Part shown: one piece after another, positions 1 to 5,499 of the stretch
How the letters are laid out: every line of letters begins with the position of its first letter
Position numbering within the stretch: position 1 is the stretch's first letter
NCBI GenBank assembly: GCA_029859185.1
Contig: JAOUDR010000227.1
Span: 1-5,499, forward strand
Length of the DNA stretch: 5,499 nt
Source of the DNA: Gemmatimonadota bacterium
GTDB taxonomy: Bacteria > Gemmatimonadota > Gemmatimonadetes > Gemmatimonadales > GWC2-71-9
Direction: 5' to 3'
Notes under the pieces: generated by a model
Database searches by the model: none
The model's input: the letters and a program-made list of their open reading frames with translations, nothing else
Told to the model about the DNA's origin: nothing
Translations under genes and position numbers: made by a program

Positions 1-885
1 CACCGACAACACCGCGAGCCGGTCGAAGATCTTCTCCTCCGCCAGCCGGATCGTGTTGGTGACCGTCACTTCCTTCACCGGCGTCGCCGTGAGCCGATCG
101 ACGGCCGGGCCGGACAGCAGCGCGTGCGTCGCGCAGCAATACACGTCGTGCGCTCCGAGCCGCTTCAACGCCAACACCGCCTCCGCCATGGTTCCCGCCG
201 TGTCCATCATGTCGTCCACGATGAGACAGTCGCGATTCCCCACTTCACCGACGACGTTCACGACCTCGGCGACGTTCGCCGACGGCCGGCGCTTGTCGAT
301 GATCGCGAACGACGCATCGAGCCGCTTGGCGAAACTGCGCGCCATCTTGGCGCTTCCCACATCCGGTGCCACCACCACCAGGTCTTTCAGGGCCTTCTGC
401 CGGTAGTGCTGCACGAACACCGGTGACGCGTAGAGGTGGTCGACCGGGATGTCGAAGAATCCCTGCAACTGGTGCTGGTGAAAATCGATTCCCAGCACCC
501 GATCCGCGCCCGCCGTCTCGATCAAGTTGGACACGAGCTTCGCGGTGATCGCCACGCGCGGCTGGTCCTTCCGGTCCTGCCGTGCGTACCCGAAGTACGG
601 GATCACCGCCGTCACCCGTGCCGCACTCGCGCGCTTTGCGGCGTCGATGAGAATCAGCAACTCCAGCAGATTCTCCGCCGGCGGGTTCGTGGGCTGGATG
701 ATATACACGTCCCGCCCACGGGCATTCTCGTCCAACCGGACGAAGATCTCGCCGTCCGCAAAGCGCCGGATCGTCACGTCGCAGAGCGGGAGGTCGAGGA
801 ACTGGGCAATCTCCTCGGACAACGGCTGATTCGCCGTGCCGGAAAGCACGATGATTTCAGTGCGGGAGAGAGACCACTCGACCAT
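1..885 (-). CDS. prs: Ribose-phosphate pyrophosphokinase (PRPP synthetase), 3' end cut by window edge
   Basis: This enzyme transfers pyrophosphate from ATP to ribose 5-phosphate, making PRPP for purine, pyrimidine, NAD, histidine and tryptophan synthesis in the cytoplasm. Translating the complement from the ATG at 885 gives 295 uninterrupted residues out of the usual 310-320, so about 20 C-terminal residues lie beyond position 1. Visible family motifs, in order: F-A-D-G-E (42-46), Y-A-R-Q-D-R-K (100-106, ATP-binding loop), the D-F-H-Q-H-Q metal/ATP motif (134-139) followed by Q-G-F-F-D-I-P, the pyrophosphate loop P-D-V-G-S (174-178), the flexible-loop I-D-K-R-R-P (196-201) with catalytic Lys/Arg, and the ribose-phosphate loop D-D-M-M-D-T-A-G-T (224-232). 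The F-H-Q-H-Q and P-D-V-G-S forms differ from the Bacillus D-L-H-A-P-Q and P-D-H-G-G, but key Asp and His residues are kept. The ATG follows a G-rich ribosome binding site. All motifs are intact, so it should be active. Confidence 0.97.
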   Translation of the reverse strand, partial: MVEWSLSRTEIIVLSGTANQPLSEEIAQFLDLPLCDVTIRRFADGEIFVRLDENARGRDVYIIQPTNPPAENLLELLILIDAAKRASAARVTAVIPYFGYARQDRKDQPRVAITAKLVSNLIETAGADRVLGIDFHQHQLQGFFDIPVDHLYASPVFVQHYRQKALKDLVVVAPDVGSAKMARSFAKRLDASFAIIDKRRPSANVAEVVNVVGEVGNRDCLIVDDMMDTAGTMAEAVLALKRLGAHDVYCCATHALLSGPAVDRLTATPVKEVTVTNTIRLAEEKIFDRLAVLSV

Positions 886-890
886 AACAG

Positions 891-895
891 CCCCC
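891..895 (-). promoter_or_regulatory. Probable prs ribosome binding site
   Basis: On the minus strand a GGGGG run sits five bases before the prs ATG at 885. It is only an approximate Shine-Dalgarno match, but it is purine-rich and correctly spaced, and the protein family start fits this ATG. Confidence 0.5.
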
Positions 896-923
896 AAAAG
901 TACCCGGTCGCCCGCCGGGGCGG

Positions 924-933
924 TAGGGCCCTA
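924..933. promoter_or_regulatory. Perfect 10-bp palindrome TAGGGCCCTA in the prs leader
   Basis: A perfect inverted repeat lies 39-48 bases upstream of the prs start codon, inside the 200-bp gap between prs and the propeller lipoprotein gene. A second small GC-rich inverted repeat (CCGCC, two-base loop, GGCGG) lies just nearer the gene at about 912-923. The position would suit an operator or a leader structure, but no known regulator site is recognised. A 10-bp palindrome can occur by chance, especially in GC-rich DNA. No convincing -10/-35 pair is visible in the gap, and no terminator with a T-tract follows the lipoprotein gene. Confidence 0.2.
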
Positions 934-1085
934 AGTGGAAGGGAAATCAGGCGGTTGAGGAGACGAGGCCGCCGGGTCAGGTCGTCACGCGGTGGCCCTG
1001 TGGAGGTGGCCTTCGGGGTAAGACGGCGCGGAATCGGGGCGCGCGCGGCCCGGCGGTAGTGGCATCGAGGGAAGGAGTGGAGGTA

Positions 1086-2174
1086 CTAGCGGGGACGCCA
1101 GGCGGGGCTCTCGGCCACGAGCGAACCGGCGAGGGAGATCCCCCCTCCTTCACCAAACGCCACGATGCACACCCTCGGCTGCCCGTGGTGGATGACGGTG
1201 AAGGCCACGGCATTGCCGGCTGGGCTCCAGGCCGGCGGGCCGCGGGTGACCGCGACGTCCGGCGGCATCGGTACGACCTGGTGCTGATCCAGCGCGAGAT
1301 CATGCACCACCAGTGCACCGGTGGTATTTGATGACCAGAGCGGCACGGCGCTCGATGCCACGGTGAAGGTGAGCCGACGCCCGACCGGCGACCATGCCGG
1401 GTCGCCGGCCCACCCATCGGTGGCGATACGCGCAATCTCGGTTCCATCGGGGCGCACCACGACGACCGCGTGGTCGTAGTCCCTGGAGGTCGGGCTGCCA
1501 GCCACCTGCGTCTGAGCGAGCGCGATCTCGTCCTCGCGGGGCGACCAGGCCGGCGCGACCCAGTCGTAGACCTCGCTTCGCAGCACCATGTTCACGGCGG
1601 CGCCGTTCACGTCGCCCACCATCAGCGCCAACCCCGCAAGCGGGACGTCGCAGTACGTCGCAAGGCGGGTCGCGGTGGGCGACCAGGTGGGCGGTCCGCA
1701 ATGGGAGTTGGCGGGTGAGACGGCGGTCTCACCGCCACCGTCCAGCGCCACGGTGCGCACCCGCCCGTCTCGGAGGAACGCGACGCGCGCACCATCCGGA
1801 GACCATCGCGGCGCCTGACCGGAATCGACCAGCACCCGGTCGCCGGCGCCATCCAGCACGCGCAGCGTCGTCTCGGGCCAGCGTCCCTCGGCATATGCGA
1901 GGTGGACGCCGTGCGGGTCCCAAGCCGGGTCGTGCACGAACGTGGCGTCGGGAGTGAGATCCACGACGCCCGATCCGTCCACGCGCTGTCCCACGACGTG
2001 TGAGCCGCCACCCGCGAGGGGAGCCACGACCGCGAGGTCGATGTCCGCTTGGAAGAGAGCGGGTCCGGTAGCGTCCCCGCAGGCCTGCATCGCGCCCAAC
2101 AGCAGCGCGAGCCCCCAGGACCGCTGGTCACGCGGCCCACCGCGCGACGCCGCCCACTTCCGCCCACGGGTCAC
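1086..2174 (-). CDS. TolB-like seven-motif beta-propeller lipoprotein
   Basis: This is a predicted membrane-anchored lipoprotein with a WD40/PD40 (TolB-like) propeller, 362 residues from the preferred GTG. An arginine-rich n-region (3-18) and a short hydrophobic stretch (W-G-L-A-L-L-L-G-A-M-Q-A) lead to Cys32, followed by G-D-A-T-G-P, a typical Gemmatimonadota lipoprotein N-terminus. The -3 Met makes the lipobox imperfect. Seven copies of a P-x-W-[SDR]-P motif have Trp at 85, 124, 164, 210, 261, 316 and 359, so a seven-bladed propeller is likely. The chain stops right after the seventh motif, so the strand near 44-51 (D-I-D-L-A-V-V-A) probably closes the last blade. The GTG at 2174 overlaps the upstream stop as GTGA; an in-frame ATG at 2192 would add six residues, and an earlier in-frame start at 2285 is unlikely. 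TolB itself works with Tol-Pal, but no tol or pal gene is nearby, so the role is unknown; a ligand-binding or protein-interaction scaffold is an inference. Confidence 0.85.
   Translation of the reverse strand: MTRGRKWAASRGGPRDQRSWGLALLLGAMQACGDATGPALFQADIDLAVVAPLAGGGSHVVGQRVDGSGVVDLTPDATFVHDPAWDPHGVHLAYAEGRWPETTLRVLDGAGDRVLVDSGQAPRWSPDGARVAFLRDGRVRTVALDGGGETAVSPANSHCGPPTWSPTATRLATYCDVPLAGLALMVGDVNGAAVNMVLRSEVYDWVAPAWSPREDEIALAQTQVAGSPTSRDYDHAVVVVRPDGTEIARIATDGWAGDPAWSPVGRRLTFTVASSAVPLWSSNTTGALVVHDLALDQHQVVPMPPDVAVTRGPPAWSPAGNAVAFTVIHHGQPRVCIVAFGEGGGISLAGSLVAESPAWRPR
2171..2174 (-). other. GTGA start/stop overlap between the two lipoprotein genes
   Basis: Read on the minus strand, the TGA ending the 471-codon gene (2173-2171) shares two bases with a GTG (2174-2172) in frame with the propeller gene. 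Such four-base overlaps usually mean re-initiation by terminating ribosomes and linked expression. No good Shine-Dalgarno is visible before this GTG or before the alternative ATG at 2192, which agrees with coupling rather than independent initiation. Confidence 0.55.
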
Positions 2175-3586
2175 AGGATATCGAAGTGACATACGGCCGT
2201 GCCGTAGTGCCACCCCTCCACGATCGCATGGACCACGTCCCCGTCGAGCACGAGCGCTCGCGGCTGGAAGGGTGAAGGATAGCATCCGGAACGGATCCAG
2301 GTCGTGAGCGTCCAGTCACGACGGTCCACCACCGCCAGGAATCCGGATCCCAATGCAAACAGCCACGGCCGTCCGCGGTCGGCCAGCAGCGCCACCGCAT
2401 AGTCGGGAAGCTGGATCTCCGCGAGCCGCGTTCCCGAGCCAGAGGCGATCGCCTCGATCCATGACGTGCTCTGCCACCCTCCAATCGTCGAATCCCAGAC
2501 CGACGGTGACTGCGCCAGGACGAACAGGGTGTCCCCATCTGCGGAGAACTCCGCGTCGTGGACATGGGCGAACCGGTCGAGCGTGTACGCCAGGCGGCCA
2601 TCCCCCGTGACCACTGGCCACGAGTCGAGGCGAACGCTCGTGTTGAAGCCTGTGGCTCCGAGCACCGTGGCCCACCGGCCGTTTGGCGCGACCGCGATGC
2701 GAGGGCGCTGCATCCAGGCGAACACCCCCATCGCCGTGTCCGCCCAAATGACCTCCGACCCGTTACGGAGCAGCGTGCCGTCGTTCGCCAGGGTCAGACA
2801 CACGCTGTCGCGCAGCTCGACGGTCGCGTAACTGGCAGCGTAGAGCCCGGCGTTCGGTGGGACCGACTCGCCGCGACAGGGCAGGTCGTACGCGCGCGTC
2901 AGTGAGAAGCCCGGCCCCGCGCGCCACACCTGCACGGGCGGGTTCGAGTCCTTCGCCGAAAAATCGAAGAGGAAATGGTCGGGCCGAGCGCTCGCTCCTG
3001 GGGACAGGAGCTTCGCGATCACCTGAGGCCCTCCCCCCGAGGTTCCTGAATCCGAGAGGCCTTCGATGGGAGTCGCGACACGCGCACGGAGGTTGAGCAG
3101 GGCGTATCCGGAGGTCCCCATGGAGCCCTGCCAGAAGTCCCCCGACGCAAGCACGCGGCCCGTCTCGGGAATCGGCGTCCATCCCTCGAGAACCTCGGCC
3201 GGGAGCGGGTCGACCGCCCCGCCTCCTATCGGGGGAACCTGCCCGACCGCCGTGAACGTCAGTGCGACCGGCACGAACCCGGGAGCGTCGATCGTCACGG
3301 TGCGGGTGCCCGAGTATCCCCATGCCACGATCGCGAGTGTCTGCTCGTCCACGCGTGATGTCGCGACGAGGATCTGACCACCCGCGTCGTCCTCCGACGC
3401 CCGGGTGGTGACGACGATGTCCTGGGTGGTCATGCCGGCGAAGTCCGGTGAGCGGATCTCGATGGGAGCGCCCACCCATTGCCGGGTGGGGCTGAGGGTC
3501 ACCTCGAGGTTCAGCGGAGCCTGCGGCAGGTCGGGCACGCAAGCGCCGAGGCTGGCAACCAGGAGCACCGCGGAAGGAACGCGCAC
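2171..3586 (-). CDS. Secreted lipoprotein with N-terminal Ig-like and probable propeller-like C-terminal region
   Basis: The product has 471 residues; I cannot name its family. The GTG at 3586 gives a textbook short lipoprotein signal: V-R-V-P, a hydrophobic core, then L-G-A-C with lipid-carrying Cys16. Position +2 is Val, not Asp, which under the E. coli rule would favour the outer membrane. Residues 25-115 look like an all-beta, IPT/Ig-like domain (alternating hydrophobic strands, G-Y-S-G-T-R-T-V-T-I near 90-99). A Gly/Pro linker (115-130) leads to a longer beta-rich part with propeller-like segments such as R-I-A-V-A-P-N-G-R-W (296-305) and D-A-E-F-S-A-D-G-D-T-L-F (344-355). The remaining cysteines, C237, C263, C435 and C466, could form two disulfides, consistent with export. 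It is first in the lipoprotein operon and its TGA overlaps the next gene's start. No clear Shine-Dalgarno precedes the GTG; the start was chosen because the signal peptide begins there. Confidence 0.85.
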   Translation of the reverse strand: MRVPSAVLLVASLGACVPDLPQAPLNLEVTLSPTRQWVGAPIEIRSPDFAGMTTQDIVVTTRASEDDAGGQILVATSRVDEQTLAIVAWGYSGTRTVTIDAPGFVPVALTFTAVGQVPPIGGGAVDPLPAEVLEGWTPIPETGRVLASGDFWQGSMGTSGYALLNLRARVATPIEGLSDSGTSGGGPQVIAKLLSPGASARPDHFLFDFSAKDSNPPVQVWRAGPGFSLTRAYDLPCRGESVPPNAGLYAASYATVELRDSVCLTLANDGTLLRNGSEVIWADTAMGVFAWMQRPRIAVAPNGRWATVLGATGFNTSVRLDSWPVVTGDGRLAYTLDRFAHVHDAEFSADGDTLFVLAQSPSVWDSTIGGWQSTSWIEAIASGSGTRLAEIQLPDYAVALLADRGRPWLFALGSGFLAVVDRRDWTLTTWIRSGCYPSPFQPRALVLDGDVVHAIVEGWHYGTAVCHFDIL

Positions 3587-3706
3587 CTCGGGCCCACCCG
3601 TGAAGTTGCTCCACCCAAGGTCGGTGCCGCCCGGCGTTCCGTCAATCCGCTGGACAGGAACGGAGGCCCAAGTCCGAGCGTCGCCGTCGGGAAACGCCGC
3701 GTCCGT
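3587..3706. other. Intergenic gap upstream of the lipoprotein operon; weak promoter candidate
   Basis: This 120-bp gap separates the GNAT gene from the lipoprotein operon and should carry the operon promoter unless transcription reads through. On the minus strand a TTGACG (3645-3640) matches five of six bases of a -35 box, about 53 bases before the GTG start. The sequence at the proper -10 spacing (GACCTT) is a poor match, so the assignment is weak. No stem-loop with a T-run terminates the GNAT gene. Confidence 0.25.
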
Positions 3707-3994
3707 CTAGTCCGTCGCGGAGCTGGTGCCCGGTGTCTGCGCCAAGATCTTCTGCACGAACCAACAGGAAGGAACGACCTTCAGGTCCTGCTCGTGCGCC
3801 CACGCGAGCGCGTAGCGCACGAGGCGCGTGGCGACGCCACGACCCCGCAGCGCGTGTGGGGTCCACGTACTCGCGTAGTCCACGGTGGTGTCATCCACGA
3901 CCCGGTAGGCGAGGTAGGCAATATCGCCGTCCAACTCGAGCCAGAACCGGCGGCCGGGGTCGTGCTGGATAGCGGGTTCGGGCGCCGCGGCCAT
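3707..3994 (-). CDS. Small GNAT-type N-acetyltransferase, YjdJ/COG2388 (NATD1-like) family
   Basis: This is a predicted cytoplasmic acetyl-CoA-dependent acetyltransferase of the minimal GNAT type. From the ATG at 3994 it has 95 residues, the usual length for this family. The strand region F-W-L-E-L-D-G-D-I-A-Y-L-A-Y-R-V (17-32) is followed by the acetyl-CoA loop L-R-G-R-G-V-A (49-55), which fits the R/Q-x-x-G-x-G/A signature, a helix (56-68), and the diagnostic L-K-V-V-P-S-C-W-F-V (71-80) containing the conserved P-x-C-x-F-V. The acceptor substrate is not predictable. The frame is open further upstream and a GTG at 4048 would give 113 residues, starting 7 bp after the neighbouring stop; neither start has a clear Shine-Dalgarno, so the start is less certain than the family. 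The gene follows the small helical protein gene on the same strand with a 61-bp gap and may share its transcript. Confidence 0.85.
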   Translation of the reverse strand: MAAAPEPAIQHDPGRRFWLELDGDIAYLAYRVVDDTTVDYASTWTPHALRGRGVATRLVRYALAWAHEQDLKVVPSCWFVQKILAQTPGTSSATD

Positions 3995-4055
3995 CAGGGG
4001 GTCGGCGCCGGGCAGCGCGATCGGGCGGCCCACGCCACCATGCGACACCCCGGCG

Positions 4056-4415
4056 TCACGGTGTGTGATCGGTCGCGAGGGCCTCGCTCGCGGCGGCCGC
4101 GAGGGCACGGGCCGCCACCGCCAGCTTGCGGAGTTCCTCGGGCTCGACCGGGATCTCCTCCTCGCGCAGGTCGATGCCGAGCTGGAGGCACATCTCCCGC
4201 GTGCGCCGCAGCCGGAAGCGATGCTGAAAGGCGAGGTGGTCGCCCACGCTCCGCGCGGTGAGCAGACCCCAGAGCCGGAGTCGCAGGTCGTCGACGGACG
4301 ACTTGAAATCCGACACGACCTCGAGCGGGACGTCGTGCGCGGCGAGGCTCGTCTCGAAGGCCTGCAGCGCGAAGGTCACCGTCTCAAGCTCGGACTTGAT
4401 CTTGGCTGTGTCCAC
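4056..4415 (-). CDS. Small helical protein of unknown function
   Basis: I do not recognise a named family. The GTG at 4415 gives 119 residues and is chosen because AGGGA lies seven bases upstream; the same frame stays open for 108 more codons upstream, but that extension is Pro/Arg-rich, low-quality sequence typical of GC-rich non-coding frames. The product lacks a signal peptide or membrane segment and looks almost wholly alpha-helical: helix about 3-26, helix 31-54 (containing D-F-K-S-S-V-D-D-L-R-L-R-L-W), a basic region H-R-F-R-L-R-R-T-R (65-73), an acidic turn R-E-E-E-I-P-V-E-P-E-E (84-94), and an alanine-rich C-terminal helix (95-114). It is cytoplasmic by prediction and may be oligomeric or bind a partner. 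The GNAT gene follows on the same strand, so the pair may be co-transcribed, but a functional link is only inferred. Confidence 0.7.
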   Translation of the reverse strand: MDTAKIKSELETVTFALQAFETSLAAHDVPLEVVSDFKSSVDDLRLRLWGLLTARSVGDHLAFQHRFRLRRTREMCLQLGIDLREEEIPVEPEELRKLAVAARALAAAASEALATDHTP

Positions 4416-4422
4416 GTCTGGT

Positions 4423-4427
4423 TCCCT
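4423..4427 (-). promoter_or_regulatory. Ribosome binding site of the small helical protein gene
   Basis: On the minus strand AGGGA lies seven bases before the GTG at 4415. It decides the start: without it the long open frame reaching upstream towards 4739 would be ambiguous. Confidence 0.6.
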
Positions 4428-4752
4428 ATGTTGGCGCGTGGGGGTGGTGCGGTGCCGGCGGAAATGTAGCCTAGGTGTCGGGTGCGTCCGTCGCCCCCAA
4501 GGTTCGACTCCAACGCCACGGCCGGGTGTCGGCTCCGGCGGGGGGGACACACCACGAACGAGAACGACGCACACGTGGGTCCGCAAGGGCCCGCGACATC
4601 CGGCATGAACGTGCACCCGTGATCTCCCGAGGCAACGCAGGCTAGGAGGCGGGCGGGCTTGACGGGCCTCGCGGTCCTCGGCCGGTTGCGGCATACTCCG
4701 TGGCGGCTCCAGCCAGCCACCGGACCCGTCCAAGACCACTCCGACCGTTCAC

Positions 4753-4757
4753 GGGAG
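4753..4757 (+). promoter_or_regulatory. Ribosome binding site of the mscS-like gene
   Basis: GGGAG lies five bases before the ATG at 4763, a good Shine-Dalgarno match and spacing that fixes this start. Confidence 0.7.
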
Positions 4758-4762
4758 CGATC

Positions 4763-5499
4763 ATGCTGACCGACATCCTCGATTTCCAGTTGTTCATTCT
4801 GGGCGGCACGCCGATTACGATCGGCACCGTCATCATCGCCCTCGTCATCATCCTCTTGACCGGTGTGGCCTCGCGGATCGTGCAGCGCGCGCTGACGCGC
4901 ACGCTCGTACGCCGCGGCATCACGCAGGAGGGGTCTCTCGCCGCGGGCAGACGTCTGGTGCACTACGCGGTGATGCTGGTGGGGACGGCGGTGGCGCTCG
5001 AGACCGTGGGGATCGACCTCGCGGCCTTGTTTGCCGCCGGCGCGATCTTCGCCATCGCGCTCGGCTTCGCGATGCAGAACATCGCCCAGAACTTCATGTC
5101 GGGGGTCATTCTCCTGATCGAGCGCTCGATCAAGCCGGGTGACGTGCTCGAAGTCGAGGGCACCGTCGTGCGGGTGCAGCGCATGGGTATCCGGTCGACG
5201 GTGGCGCGCACGCGGGACGACGAGGAGTTGATTATCCCCAACTCGATCCTCGTGCAGACGACCGTCAAGAACTTCACGTTGCAGGACTCGCTCTATCGGG
5301 TTCGCGCAACGGTGGGCGTGGTCTACGGTTCCGATCTGCGACGGGTGTTCGACACCCTCGCCGCCACGGCGGCCGGGCTCGAGTGGCGCACCGCCGAGCG
5401 GGAGCCCCGGATCCTGCTGCTCGCGTTCGGAAGCTCCTCGGTCGACTTCGAGGTGTCGATCTGGGTCGAGGACCCGTGGGATGCCCGCCGGGCGCTGTC
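4763..5499 (+). CDS. MscS-family mechanosensitive ion channel, 3' end cut by window edge
   Basis: Channels of this family sit in the inner membrane and open under membrane tension to release solutes during osmotic downshock. The ATG at 4763 has a good ribosome binding site and opens 245 complete codons running off the right edge. Predicted layout: a short N-terminal segment, TM1 about 18-36 (T-V-I-I-A-L-V-I-I-L-L), a basic loop (38-51), TM2 about 66-84, and the pore-lining TM3 about 87-119 with small residues (A-A-G-A-I-F-A-I-A-L-G-F-A-M-Q-N). The soluble beta domain follows: K-P-G-D-V-L-E-V (124-131), then G-I-R-S-T (142-146) and the family signature I-I-P-N-S (157-161) with V-K-N-F (168-171). 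With only three membrane helices before the beta domain it is the compact, MscS-like type rather than a large MscK-type channel. The C-terminal alpha/beta region is partly outside the window. It is transcribed away from the small helical gene. Confidence 0.95.
   Translation, partial: MLTDILDFQLFILGGTPITIGTVIIALVIILLTGVASRIVQRALTRTLVRRGITQEGSLAAGRRLVHYAVMLVGTAVALETVGIDLAALFAAGAIFAIALGFAMQNIAQNFMSGVILLIERSIKPGDVLEVEGTVVRVQRMGIRSTVARTRDDEELIIPNSILVQTTVKNFTLQDSLYRVRATVGVVYGSDLRRVFDTLAATAAGLEWRTAEREPRILLLAFGSSSVDFEVSIWVEDPWDARRAL

Larger units (their letters stand above)
4416..4762. other. Divergent intergenic region between the small helical gene and the mscS-like gene
   Basis: This 347-bp stretch must hold the start signals of two divergent genes, but I see no convincing promoter. 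On the minus strand TAGGCT/TACATT (4473-4463) resembles a GC-rich -10 element about 50 bases before the GTG at 4415, without a well-spaced -35. On the plus strand TTGACG at 4659-4664 is a good -35 match, but the nearest -10-like CATACT (4692) is 27 bases away, which is too far. A run of seven G (4540-4546) follows a short inverted repeat (GCCGG 4521-4525, CCGGC 4535-4539). Open frames on the minus strand here have Pro/Arg-rich composition without recognisable domains, so I do not call a gene. Confidence 0.5.

Noticed and set aside
1037..1052. GC-only near-palindrome (GGGGCGCGCGCGGCCC) as a terminator after the propeller gene
   Set aside because: The stem is only about four pairs and no T-run follows on the minus strand.
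436..1059. Plus-strand open frame of 207 codons antisense to prs
   Set aside because: It lies over the clearly real prs coding sequence, is Arg-rich without domains, and is a GC-rich codon-phase shadow.
2763..3614. Minus-strand open frame of 283 codons overlapping the 471-codon lipoprotein gene
   Set aside because: Its translation is Arg/Gly/Pro-rich with no signal peptide or domain, whereas the overlapping frame gives a clean lipoprotein signal and beta-rich protein.
3479..4261. Plus-strand open frame of 260 codons across the GNAT gene
   Set aside because: It runs antisense to a recognisable GNAT domain and has low-complexity Arg/Gly-rich composition; no motif supports it.
4501..4511. GGTTCGACTCC, resembling a tRNA T-loop
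   Set aside because: The flanking bases do not form a five-pair T-stem and no anticodon, D-arm or acceptor stem can be fitted around it.
4659..4697. TTGACG...CATACT as an mscS promoter
   Set aside because: The spacer is 27 bases, far from 16-18, and no better -10 element sits at the proper distance.
4376..4963. Minus-strand open frame of 195 codons antisense to the mscS start
   Set aside because: It covers the RBS and N-terminal codons of a clear MscS-family gene and its product shows no domain.

Overview
The window is high-GC bacterial chromosomal DNA. It most likely comes from Gemmatimonadota or a close relative. That placement is an inference from the lipoprotein N-terminus C-G-D-A-T-G-P, which is typical of that phylum's many predicted lipoproteins, and from the GC-rich codon use; no rRNA or other marker gene is present to confirm it. 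I see no mobile element, CRISPR array, tRNA or rRNA.

Layout: (1) Positions 1-885, minus strand: prs, ribose-phosphate pyrophosphokinase, cut by the left window edge and missing about the last 20 residues. (2) 886-1085: a 200-bp gap with the prs ribosome binding site and a short perfect palindrome. (3) 1086-3586, minus strand: a tight two-gene operon of predicted secreted lipoproteins. The upstream gene (471 codons) has an N-terminal all-beta, possibly Ig-like region and a probable propeller-like C-terminal part. The downstream gene (362 codons from the preferred start) is a TolB-like seven-motif beta-propeller. The two genes overlap by a GTGA start/stop junction. (4) 3707-4415, minus strand: a small GNAT acetyltransferase of the YjdJ/COG2388 type, preceded by a small unrecognised helical protein; these may be co-transcribed. 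(5) 4416-4762: a 347-bp divergent intergenic region. (6) 4763 to the right edge, plus strand: the N-terminal 245 residues of an MscS-family mechanosensitive channel.

The genes do not form one obvious pathway. prs supplies PRPP for nucleotide and amino-acid synthesis, mscS is an osmotic safety valve, and the GNAT and its partner are small accessory proteins. The only unit with the look of a dedicated, undescribed function is the translationally coupled lipoprotein pair, whose ligand or substrate cannot be read from sequence. Nothing here proves a novel system; most of the window is ordinary chromosomal sequence.
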